Positions 7,726 through 14,567 of a stretch of DNA of 20,853 bases are shown piece after piece. The position numbers and the translations under genes were made by a program. Source of the stretch: UBA8524 sp964215915 (lineage in GTDB: Bacteria > Bacteroidota > Bacteroidia > UBA8524); contig CAXPEB010000088.1 of assembly GCA_964215915.1 (NCBI GenBank), positions 1 through 20,853 on the forward strand, read 5' to 3'. The stretch's first letter is position 1. Every line of letters starts with the position of its first letter. The notes beneath the pieces were generated by a model that saw only the letters and a program-made list of their open reading frames with translations, made no database searches and was not told the DNA's origin.

Positions 7726-8321
7726 GGTTCAGGGTGAACAATAGCTGCAAAGTAACCTAAAATTTCGTCCTTTCCGTATTGTGTTTCCGCCGAGGAGCGG
7801 AACATCGGAGGGAGTGATTCCCAGTCTTTTAACAGGGCCTTTTCAAACTTCTTAATATTCCCGTTGATCTTATTTATGGAGAGCTTGTCGCATTTGGTGA
7901 ATACGATAGCCAGCGGGATCCCGTTCTCTCCGAGCCAGGTAATAAATTCCAGGTCATTTTTCTGGGGATCGAGGCGGGAGTCTACCAGCACAAAGACACA
8001 ATACAGGCTTTCGCGTTTCAGAAGGTATTGGCGGATCATCTCCTGCCATTTCTCCCGCATGACCTTGGAAACTTTGGCAAATCCATACCCGGGTAAGTCT
8101 ACCAGGTACCAGAACTCATTGATAAGAAAATGATTGATGGTCTGGGTTTTTCCAGGTTGCCCGGAAGTTTTGGCCAGCTTTTTCTGACCGGTCAGCATAT
8201 TGATCAGCGAGCTTTTCCCTACGTTAGACCGGCCGATGAAGGCCAGCTCGGGTTTGTCGTCTTTCGGAAGTTTTGCCAGTTCGGTAAAACTGGAAATAAA
8301 TCGGGCCGTCTTGATTTCCAT
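7722..8321 (-). CDS. engB: Ribosome biogenesis GTPase EngB (YihA/YsxC)
   Basis: This 199-residue TrmE-Era-EngA-EngB GTPase takes part in large ribosomal subunit assembly. All GTPase motifs are present: G1 GRSNVGKSS (30-38), the switch-I region with PGKTQTINHF (56-65), G3 DLPGYG (75-80), G4 TKCD (142-145) and G5 SSA (176-178). The length is normal for EngB, essentially a bare G domain. The reading frame is open upstream to 8501, but ATG at 8321 is chosen. It gives the family N-terminus (MEIKTARFISSFTELAKLP) and lies 22 bases downstream of an exact -7 element, which would fall inside the gene if a longer start were used. It is divergent from ubiE and shares a 78-base control region with it. Its TGA stop overlaps the next ATG. 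Confidence 0.95.
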   Translation of the reverse strand: MEIKTARFISSFTELAKLPKDDKPELAFIGRSNVGKSSLINMLTGQKKLAKTSGQPGKTQTINHFLINEFWYLVDLPGYGFAKVSKVMREKWQEMIRQYLLKRESLYCVFVLVDSRLDPQKNDLEFITWLGENGIPLAIVFTKCDKLSINKINGNIKKFEKALLKDWESLPPMFRSSAETQYGKDEILGYFAAIVHPEP

Positions 8322-8342
8322 CTGCTCGCAGTATATTTGCAG

Positions 8343-8350
8343 CAAAATTA
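8343..8350 (-). promoter_or_regulatory. Bacteroidota -7 promoter element for engB
   Basis: Read on the minus strand, 8350-8343 is TAATTTTG followed by C, an exact match to TAnnTTTGY. It predicts a leader of about 17 bases before ATG 8321. No good -33 element was seen upstream. The element supports the short EngB start over the longer open frame. Confidence 0.55.
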
Positions 8351-8399
8351 ATGGCTTGGGGCGGAATGCCCCTTTTCTGCCGCATAAATCCATAAAACA

Positions 8400-9125
8400 T
8401 TGACGCACGTTAAGCCCAACATGGAATCTACGGCCTCCAAAAAGGAGCAGGTAGAAGAGATGTTCGATAATATCGCTCACCGTTATGATTTCCTGAATCA
8501 CCTGCTTTCCCTGGGAATCGATAACCTATGGCGGATACGGGCGATCCGTTACCTCAAGGCTTCCGACCCGAAGCGTATTCTGGACATTGCCACCGGTACC
8601 GGCGACCTGGCCTTCGAAGCCCGGAAACAGATGCCCGATGTGTTAATTACCGGCGTCGATCTTTCCGAAGGGATGCTGAGTAAGGCCCGGGTTAAAGCCA
8701 AGGAGCGGGGTTATGAAGAGATGGTGTTCCGGAAAGGTGATTCGGAAAACCTCGAATTCCCCGACAATACTTTCGATGCTGCAAGCGTTGCCTTTGGTGT
8801 ACGGAATTTTGAGAACCTGGAAAAGGGACTGAGTGAGATCAACAGGGTGCTGAAGCCCGGAGCAAGGCTGGCGGTGCTGGAATTTTCCAAACCGAGAGTG
8901 TTTCCGGTGAAGCAGTTGTTCAACCTCTATTTCAAGACCCTGTTGCCCCTGACGGGGCGCCTGGTATCCAAAGATTCCAGGGCCTATACCTACCTGCCCG
9001 AGTCGGTAAAGGCCTTTCCGGAAGGCGCCGATTTTGTAAAGATTATGGAACAGTGTGGCTTCAGGAATTGCCGGGCACGTGCCTTAAGTTTCGGAATATG
9101 TTCGCTGTATACAGCAGAAAAATAA
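8400..9125 (+). CDS. ubiE: Demethylmenaquinone methyltransferase (MenG/UbiE)
   Basis: This 241-residue SAM-dependent methyltransferase carries out the C-methylation of demethylmenaquinone, the last step of menaquinone synthesis; Bacteroidota normally use menaquinone. Family signatures are YDFLNHLLSLGID (29-41), the SAM-binding motif I DIATGTGDL (62-70), the acidic ribose-binding residue in VDLSEGM (86-92), AFGVRNF (131-137) and RVLKPGARLAVLEFSKP (149-165). The TTG at 8400 is kept because it includes the VKP stretch, which I recall near the N-terminus of Bacteroidota homologues. ATG at 8421 is the alternative and would lose only seven residues; all motifs lie after it. No -7 element was found. 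The last 28 bases overlap porT, consistent with translational coupling. Confidence 0.93.
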   Translation: MTHVKPNMESTASKKEQVEEMFDNIAHRYDFLNHLLSLGIDNLWRIRAIRYLKASDPKRILDIATGTGDLAFEARKQMPDVLITGVDLSEGMLSKARVKAKERGYEEMVFRKGDSENLEFPDNTFDAASVAFGVRNFENLEKGLSEINRVLKPGARLAVLEFSKPRVFPVKQLFNLYFKTLLPLTGRLVSKDSRAYTYLPESVKAFPEGADFVKIMEQCGFRNCRARALSFGICSLYTAEK

Positions 9126-9802
9126 TACTGGCCATTGGCCTTCTTTGTTCGGCACTGCTGAGTGCCCAGAACCTGCCGCAATACGATAACCGCGTACTGC
9201 ACTTCGGGTTCTCCCTGTTCGGTACCCACCAAAGTTTGCAACTCAATACCTCGCAGGAATTCCATACCTATTCCGGCCCGGATACCCTGCTGAATATCCG
9301 GCAGGAGCCCGTATACGGCTTCGGACTGGGAGCTATCGTCGACCTGCGTATCGGCAAACAGTTCAACCTTCGTTCCCTCGGGCCGCAGATCTCTTTCGCT
9401 CAAAGGAATCTCTATTACGATTTCAAAGACCCGGAAAAACACAGGAAGGTGGAGATAGAGAGTGTTTACCTCAACTTCCCCGTTCAGATCAAATACAAAA
9501 GCGAGCGGCACTGGAATACCCGTTTCTATGTAATTGCCGGAGCCTGCTACACCTATGACCTTACCTCGGACATCGATGCACCCCGCAGTTTTGCCGACCC
9601 GGTGGTGGCCTTGAAAAAGAATATGTTTAGCTATGAGCTCGGCTTCGGGATGGACCTCTACCTGCCGTATTTCAAGCTCTCCCCCGAACTGAAGTTTTCA
9701 CGAAGCATCAATAATATGCTGGTTAAGGATGATTTTATCTTTACCCGTTCCCTCAGTTCCCTGTTCCCCCGCACCTTCACCTTATCCTTCCATTTCGAAT
9801 AG
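9098..9802 (+). CDS. porT: PorT family outer-membrane T9SS protein
   Basis: This 234-residue protein has a signal peptide (residues 1 to about 23, cleavage near LLSAQ) and a body of alternating amphipathic beta strands ending in FHFE, typical of a small outer-membrane beta-barrel. Recognisable PorT-family features are the segment ESVYLNFPVQIKYKS (about 121-135), the NTRFYVIAG strand after it (140-148) and the closing strands rich in Phe. PorT is needed for T9SS function in Porphyromonas and Flavobacterium. The ubiE-porT order is, from memory, common in Bacteroidota and strengthens the call over a generic PorT-like barrel. The open frame reaches a GTG at 9053, but ATG at 9098 places the signal peptide properly and gives a 28-base overlap with ubiE. 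A T9SS cargo protein is encoded 7.6 kb downstream. Confidence 0.85.
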   Translation: MFAVYSRKIILAIGLLCSALLSAQNLPQYDNRVLHFGFSLFGTHQSLQLNTSQEFHTYSGPDTLLNIRQEPVYGFGLGAIVDLRIGKQFNLRSLGPQISFAQRNLYYDFKDPEKHRKVEIESVYLNFPVQIKYKSERHWNTRFYVIAGACYTYDLTSDIDAPRSFADPVVALKKNMFSYELGFGMDLYLPYFKLSPELKFSRSINNMLVKDDFIFTRSLSSLFPRTFTLSFHFE

Positions 9803-9824
9803 AGCGCATTGAAGGAGAATGTTT

Positions 9825-9832
9825 TAGTTTTG
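9825..9832 (+). promoter_or_regulatory. Bacteroidota -7 promoter element for tgt operon
   Basis: TAGTTTTG followed by C matches TAnnTTTGY exactly and ends only 8 bases before the tgt ATG (9841), predicting a leader of about 4 bases. The TTG at 9809-9811 is too close to be a standard -33 element. It would drive tgt, the LptF/LptG permease and the GT39 gene together. Confidence 0.55.
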
Positions 9833-9840
9833 CGCCGCAT

Positions 9841-10959
9841 ATGAAATTCACCCTGTCTGCGAAAGACCCGGGTTCCAAGGCCCGGGCGGGCGTATTGCAA
9901 ACCGATCATGGCGATATCCCCACCCCCATATTTATGCCGGTGGGAACGGCAGGCACCGTAAAGGCGGTAAGGCAAAGGGAACTGGAGAAGGAAGTTGATG
10001 CCCGCATCATTCTGGGCAATACCTACCACCTTTACCTGCGTCCCGGACAGGAAGTGCTGAAACAGGCAGGCGGACTGCACCGTTTTATGAACTGGACACG
10101 CCCCATCCTCACCGACAGTGGGGGCTACCAGGTGTTTTCACTGTCTGAGAAAAGAAAGATACAGGAAGACGGCGTGGAATTCAGGAGCCATATTGATGGC
10201 AGCAAGCATTTTTTTACCCCGGAAAAGGCAATGGATATTCAGCGGCATATCGGTGCCGATATTGTCATGGCCTTTGACGAATGCACACCTTACCCCTGTG
10301 AAAAGAGCTATGCCCGCAACTCCATGCACCTTACCCACCGCTGGCTGGACCGCTGCATCAGGGATATGGGAAGCCACGACTCCCTATACGGTTACCGGCA
10401 GAACCTGTTTCCCATTGTTCAGGGCAGCGTGTACCCCGACCTGAGAAAAGAATCGGCAGAATACATTGCCTCCACAGAGCAGGCAGGAAACGCCATCGGC
10501 GGGCTCAGCGTGGGAGAACCGGCGGAGATGATGTACGAGATGACCGAGCTGGTTTGCGGCATACTTCCGGAAGAAAAACCCCGTTACCTGATGGGTGTGG
10601 GTACCCCCGCCAATATTCTGGAATGTATTGCCCTGGGCGTTGATATGTTTGATTGTGTGATGCCTACCCGCAATGCACGGAATGGAATGCTGTTTACGGA
10701 AGAAGGCATCATCAATATCAAAAACAAAAAATGGGAGTTTGACTTTGACCCGATCGACGAACGGGTTAGCCCCGATTTCAGCAAGGCTTACCTGCGGCAC
10801 CTCTTTATCAGCGGTGAAATGCTGGGGCCGCAAATTGCCAGTATCCATAACCTGAGCTTTTACCTGTGGCTGGTAGGTGAGGCACGTAAACATATCGAAG
10901 CCGGTGATTTTGCAGCCTGGAAAAACGGTATGGTGCAAAAATTGACGACAAGACGCTAA
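9841..10959 (+). CDS. tgt: tRNA-guanine transglycosylase
   Basis: This 372-residue enzyme exchanges guanine-34 of GUN-anticodon tRNAs for the queuosine precursor preQ1. The TIM-barrel family motifs are intact: TPIFMPVGT (28-36), ILGNTYHLYLRPG (57-69), TDSGGYQVFSL with Asp92 (91-101), FPIVQGSVYPDLR (190-202), GGLSVGE (220-226), MGVGTP (251-256) and MFDCVMPTRNARNG with the nucleophile position Asp271 (269-282). One feature is odd. The region of the CxCxxC zinc ligands of E. coli and Zymomonas Tgt reads DFDPIDERVSPDFSKAYLRH (301-320) without any cysteine, though the later histidine in SIHN (His336) remains. I recall the same loss in other Bacteroidota Tgt proteins. The ATG follows an exact -7 element by 8 bases. 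The permease gene starts 3 bases after the stop. Confidence 0.96.
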   Translation: MKFTLSAKDPGSKARAGVLQTDHGDIPTPIFMPVGTAGTVKAVRQRELEKEVDARIILGNTYHLYLRPGQEVLKQAGGLHRFMNWTRPILTDSGGYQVFSLSEKRKIQEDGVEFRSHIDGSKHFFTPEKAMDIQRHIGADIVMAFDECTPYPCEKSYARNSMHLTHRWLDRCIRDMGSHDSLYGYRQNLFPIVQGSVYPDLRKESAEYIASTEQAGNAIGGLSVGEPAEMMYEMTELVCGILPEEKPRYLMGVGTPANILECIALGVDMFDCVMPTRNARNGMLFTEEGIINIKNKKWEFDFDPIDERVSPDFSKAYLRHLFISGEMLGPQIASIHNLSFYLWLVGEARKHIEAGDFAAWKNGMVQKLTTRR

Positions 10960-10962
10960 ACT

Positions 10963-12045
10963 ATGCTCAGCCGCCTGGACCGCTACATCATCCGCAAATT
11001 CCTCGGAACCTTTTTTTTCTCCCTGGGATTGATCGTGCTGGTGGCCATGGTGATCGACCTGTCGGAAAAGATCGACGATTTCATACAGAATCATGCCACC
11101 ACCCGGCAGCTGATCTTCGACTATTACATCTATTTCATCCCCTGGTTTTATAACCTGTTCAATAACCTCTTTGTCTTTATCGCCGTGGTGTTTTTCACGT
11201 CGAAGCTGGCATTGAACAGCGAGATCGTGGCCATGCTTGCCGGCGGGATCAGTTTCCGGAGGTTGTTACGTCCCTATATGATCGCGGCGGGTTTCCTGGC
11301 TTTGCTGAGCTATTCCCTCAATACCTGGGTAATTCCCTATGCCAACGGAAAGAAGGTAGCCTTTGAGAATGTATACATCAACGGCCGGCGGAATGAGGAA
11401 CACTGGCAGCACAATGTGCACCGGCAGCTGAAACCCGGCGTTTACATGTTTATCGATAACTTCAGCAAACGCGATTCCGTGGGGTACAAATTCACCCTGG
11501 AAGAATTCGCCGGAAAGGAGCTGACCTACAAACTGTCAGCCGAGCGGATCAGTTACAATGACAAAAGCGGGAAATGGAAGGCCGATAATTATACGGAGCG
11601 CCTTTTTGAGAACGGGGAGGAGATCCGGAAAGGGGATACCAAAGACCTTGACATCAATTTCAATCCCCATGAGTTCTTCCTCCGGAAAGACGATGTGGGA
11701 ATTTACAATACTGCCGAACTCAACCGCGTGATCGAAGCGGAAAGGATGCGGGGGGCCGAGAAGATCGAGTTCTACCTGGTAGAAAAGTACCGCAGGAGTT
11801 CCATGCCTTTTTCCACCCTGATCCTGACGCTCATCGGGCTGAGTATTTCCGCCCGGAAGGTCAGGGGCGGGATTGGGATGCATATCGGACTCGGACTGGC
11901 GCTGGCCTTCAGCTTTATCTTCCTGTCGCAAATGACATTTACATTCGCCTATGCGGGGGACATGCCCCCTCTGTTGGCTGTCTGGTTACCCAATATCGTT
12001 TACTTCATTATCGGGCTGGTGCTTTTCAGACTGACCCCAAAATAA
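10963..12045 (+). CDS. LptF/LptG family LPS export permease
   Basis: This 360-residue inner-membrane protein has YjgP/YjgQ architecture. An N-terminal amphipathic start (MLSRLDRYIIRKFLGTFFFSL) leads into three transmembrane helices (about 12-35, 57-80 and 100-120). A periplasmic beta-jellyroll-like domain (about 125-270) follows, then three C-terminal helices (about 280-297, 302-327 and 334-355). LptF and LptG form the permease that pulls lipopolysaccharide from the inner membrane into the Lpt bridge, powered by LptB, which is not encoded here. Which of the two paralogues this is cannot be decided safely; the family-level call is firm. It sits 3 bases after tgt and 1 base before the GT39 gene, so the three are almost certainly one operon. 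Confidence 0.93.
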   Translation: MLSRLDRYIIRKFLGTFFFSLGLIVLVAMVIDLSEKIDDFIQNHATTRQLIFDYYIYFIPWFYNLFNNLFVFIAVVFFTSKLALNSEIVAMLAGGISFRRLLRPYMIAAGFLALLSYSLNTWVIPYANGKKVAFENVYINGRRNEEHWQHNVHRQLKPGVYMFIDNFSKRDSVGYKFTLEEFAGKELTYKLSAERISYNDKSGKWKADNYTERLFENGEEIRKGDTKDLDINFNPHEFFLRKDDVGIYNTAELNRVIEAERMRGAEKIEFYLVEKYRRSSMPFSTLILTLIGLSISARKVRGGIGMHIGLGLALAFSFIFLSQMTFTFAYAGDMPPLLAVWLPNIVYFIIGLVLFRLTPK

Positions 12046-12046
12046 A

Positions 12047-13714
12047 ATGAGCAAGCAGGAGAAACGTATACTGAAACTGTTATTTGCCGCTGCCGCTGTG
12101 GTGGTGCTCATGGGTATGTTCGTTCCGGTGATGGAAGTGGATGCGGCGCAGTATGCCTCCATTTCCAAGCAGATGTGGCAGGAGAAATCCTTTCTGAAGA
12201 TTTACCACCGCGATCTGAACTACCTGGATAAACCCCCGCTGCTTTTCTGGCTTTCGGGGCTATGCATGGGGGTATTGGGTTTCAATAATTTCGCCTACAA
12301 ATTGCCGAGTGTCTTATTCTCCGTGCTGGGAGTCTGGTCAACGTTCCGCCTCTCCAGGCATTATTACGGGGAACGGGTGGCCTGGTGGTCTGCACTTATG
12401 TACGCTACCTCGGTTGCCTTTTTCATCTTCAACAACGATATCCGTACGGATACCCTGCTCATTAACCTGCTCGTCTTTTCCGTGCAGCAGCTTACCGAGT
12501 TCCGTTTTACGGGTAAGAAGAAGTATTTCCTGCTGGCTTTTGTGGGTATTGGACTGGGTATGTTGGCCAAGGGACCATTGGGACTGGTGTTTCCGGCCCT
12601 GGCTATCGGTGGAGACGTGCTGATGCACCGCGACTGGAAATTTCTGTTCAAGCCCATCTGGTTACTTGGGCTGGTGATCATTGCCGTGATCCTGCTCCCC
12701 ATGTGTATCGGGTTGTACCTGCAGTTTGACAGTGATCCCACTGCCTGGGTGAATGGGGAAAAGGGCGTATCGGGCTTGCGTTTTTATTTCTGGACGCAGA
12801 GTTTCGGGCGCCTCACCGGCGACAGCATCTGGGCCACCCAGTATTCCAATAATCCGGGACCGTTTTTCCTTACCACCACCTTTCTCTGGGCTTTTTTACC
12901 CTGGACTCCGCTGTATGTGTACGGCTTCTTCAAACGCATGGTACAGCTGTTCCGGCAGAAGTTCAAAGCGGAATCCAACCAGGAGTGGATCAGCTTTTTT
13001 GCCTTCCTTTTGCCGCTCCTGGCCCTGTCCAAGTCGGGGTACCAGCTGAATCATTACATCTACCTGGTGATCCCGTTTACTTCCATGCTTGCGGCCAAGG
13101 TATTGATTGATTTCCGGAATGCCCGCAACGCCTGGATCCTGGTATGGAGAGGTTTCTCCCTGTTGTTTTTCTTCAGTGTGCTGGCTATTTGCGGATGGAT
13201 CATGCTGCGCGTATTTCCGGTGCATGGTGCCTGGCTGGTACTGCTTATACTTCCTGTTACCTTGCTCATTCTCAAGAGGGTGGAGTTTCGGGTATCGATG
13301 GCGCTGGCCGCCGGGGTGATATTTTGTTTTGGGGTATTGAATTCCTGTTTTTACCCCAGGTTACTCAATTATCAAAGAGGTAAATACGTGAGTAATTTGT
13401 ATGAAGAAGTCAGGAAAGAAAACAGCAAACTTTACATTTACAAAACAGGCGTTTCTCATGCCCTCGATTTTTACCAGGACCATTGGGTTCCCGGTTATGG
13501 GTTCGAACATTCCGACAGTCTGAACCAAATCGAGCATCTGTATGTTTATACCAATAAAGCGGGTTTGAAGGTGATGGATGACAATCACATTGGTTATGAG
13601 GTGATTGAAAGTATGGATTACTATCCGGTGACCAAGCTAACCCTCGGATTTCTTAATCCGGATACCCGCTCGGCATTTACCCGCAAGCGTTACCTGATAA
13701 AGATGGCGAATTAA
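12047..13714 (+). CDS. GT39 family glycosyltransferase (ArnT-like)
   Basis: This 555-residue membrane protein has about eleven to twelve hydrophobic helices and a soluble C-terminal part (about 450-555). The first periplasmic loop reads MEVDAAQYASISKQM (about 28-42), the place of the conserved acidic pair in ArnT/PMT enzymes, followed by LDKPPLLFWL, the ArnT-like KP motif. Further landmarks are IRTDTLL and AKGPLGLVFP. Family members transfer a sugar from undecaprenyl phosphate, for example aminoarabinose onto lipid A. A lipid A or envelope glycan acceptor is an inference from the adjacent LPS permease gene; protein glycosylation is equally possible. It begins 1 base after the permease stop (TAAAATG). 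Codon choice in the last 300 bases looks more A/T-rich by eye. No clear hairpin follows; the next gene has its own promoter. Confidence 0.88.
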   Translation: MSKQEKRILKLLFAAAAVVVLMGMFVPVMEVDAAQYASISKQMWQEKSFLKIYHRDLNYLDKPPLLFWLSGLCMGVLGFNNFAYKLPSVLFSVLGVWSTFRLSRHYYGERVAWWSALMYATSVAFFIFNNDIRTDTLLINLLVFSVQQLTEFRFTGKKKYFLLAFVGIGLGMLAKGPLGLVFPALAIGGDVLMHRDWKFLFKPIWLLGLVIIAVILLPMCIGLYLQFDSDPTAWVNGEKGVSGLRFYFWTQSFGRLTGDSIWATQYSNNPGPFFLTTTFLWAFLPWTPLYVYGFFKRMVQLFRQKFKAESNQEWISFFAFLLPLLALSKSGYQLNHYIYLVIPFTSMLAAKVLIDFRNARNAWILVWRGFSLLFFFSVLAICGWIMLRVFPVHGAWLVLLILPVTLLILKRVEFRVSMALAAGVIFCFGVLNSCFYPRLLNYQRGKYVSNLYEEVRKENSKLYIYKTGVSHALDFYQDHWVPGYGFEHSDSLNQIEHLYVYTNKAGLKVMDDNHIGYEVIESMDYYPVTKLTLGFLNPDTRSAFTRKRYLIKMAN

Positions 13715-13728
13715 GTCATTATTAAAAC

Positions 13729-13764
13729 TTTGTCCGGTACGTAATAAGTATTTGGGTACTTTTG
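13729..13764 (+). promoter_or_regulatory. Promoter of the response regulator gene
   Basis: TACTTTTG at 13757-13764 is an exact TAnnTTTG -7 element. TTTG at 13729-13732 is a possible -33 element 24 bases upstream, slightly longer than usual. The start would fall near 13769, leaving a leader of about 44 bases, the longest predicted in this window. Confidence 0.5.
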
Positions 13765-13812
13765 TGGTTTTGCAGAAAGTTTTCGTTTACTTAGTGTTAA
13801 CAATAATAAACG

Positions 13813-14454
13813 ATGAGCAGATCAGTTAAAATTATTGTCGCCGATACCCAGAGGTTATTGGCTGACAGTCTTGGGGTGGCCCTCAGTCAGGAGGAGGGTC
13901 TGGAAGTTAAAGCTGTGGTAGACAGCGCCTCAGGAGTTCTCAAATCTCTTGACAAATCAGGTAATGATGTAGTGATTACGGAAATGTCACTATCCGATAC
14001 GGATGGGGTGGCCATGATCCAGAAGATCAAGCGCCAGAACCCGAACATCCGTGTTATGCTTCTCACTCAGAATGAAGATTCCGGTCAGGTTCTGAAAGCC
14101 GTAGACAACAATGTGGACGGCATCCAGATGAAAAGCTGCAGCCTTCAGGAACTGGTATTGGCCTTGCGCATTGTGGCCAGCGGACAAAAATTCTACGCAC
14201 CGCAGGTGCTGAAAATGATTGCGAGCCGTCCGCCTATTGAAGCCAATGCCGGACTCAGCGCCCGTGAAGTGGAAATCATGCAGATGCTGGCCGAAGGCCT
14301 CTCCGCCCGCGAGATCGGAGAACGTCTGATGATCAGCTCCCGTACGGTGGAAACGCACAAAGCCAATATCATGCGTAAACTCAACGTGAAAAAGGCTACG
14401 CATCTCGTGAAAATCGCTTTTGACCGTGGCTTGGTAAAGGCTGCCAGAAGCTGA
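13813..14454 (+). CDS. NarL/FixJ-type regulator with degenerate receiver
   Basis: This 213-residue cytoplasmic protein has a receiver domain (about 5-122) joined to a LuxR-type helix-turn-helix (about 145-207: LSAREVEIMQMLAEGLSAREIG, then SSRTVETHKANIMRKL). The DNA-binding half is canonical. The receiver half is not. The phospho-acceptor aspartate is replaced by Glu57 (DVVITEMSL, codon GAA at 13981-13983), and the second residue of the usual acidic pair is Thr12 (VADT for the common ADD). The switch threonine (Thr85, in VMLLT) and the conserved lysine (Lys107, in QMKS) remain. I infer a transcription factor that acts without normal phosphorylation, possibly locked on, since Glu often mimics phospho-Asp. 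No histidine kinase gene is nearby. It has its own promoter and terminator; target genes are unknown, with the adjacent receptor gene an obvious candidate. Confidence 0.92.
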   Translation: MSRSVKIIVADTQRLLADSLGVALSQEEGLEVKAVVDSASGVLKSLDKSGNDVVITEMSLSDTDGVAMIQKIKRQNPNIRVMLLTQNEDSGQVLKAVDNNVDGIQMKSCSLQELVLALRIVASGQKFYAPQVLKMIASRPPIEANAGLSAREVEIMQMLAEGLSAREIGERLMISSRTVETHKANIMRKLNVKKATHLVKIAFDRGLVKAARS

Positions 14455-14489
14455 AGCAGTAACGAAGCAGTATCAAAAAATAAAAGGAG

Positions 14490-14515
14490 ACCAGGCGGAG
14501 GCCTGGTTTTTTTTT
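14490..14515 (+). terminator. Rho-independent terminator
   Basis: A perfect 7-bp stem (accaggc, 14490-14496, with gcctggt, 14501-14507) closes a GGAG loop and continues into nine T residues (14507-14515). It follows the response regulator stop by 35 bases and isolates it from the receptor gene. Confidence 0.92.
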
Positions 14516-14538
14516 GATCCTGGCTTATTCTTTTTTCC

Positions 14539-14545
14539 TATTTTG
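14539..14545 (+). promoter_or_regulatory. Possible variant -7 element for receptor gene
   Basis: TATTTTG, followed by C, is TAnnTTTG with one spacer base missing. It lies between the upstream terminator and the TTG start at 14568 and would give a leader of about 17 bases. No clear -33 element is present, so this is tentative. Confidence 0.3.
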
Positions 14546-14567
14546 CTTTTTCACTAACTGCAACCGG

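Noticed and set aside
8358..8376. Short hairpin ggggc-ggaat-gcccc followed by TTTT between engB and ubiE
   Set aside because: Only five base pairs, and it does not follow any gene on the plus strand; too weak to call a terminator or operator.
8322..8501. N-terminal extension of EngB
   Set aside because: The extra 60 codons overlap the divergent ubiE start and contain the exact -7 element; the EngB family begins at the ATG at 8321.
14514..14567. Earlier TTG start for the TonB receptor
   Set aside because: It lies in the T-tract of the upstream terminator and upstream of the likely promoter; the added 18 residues spoil an otherwise clean signal peptide.
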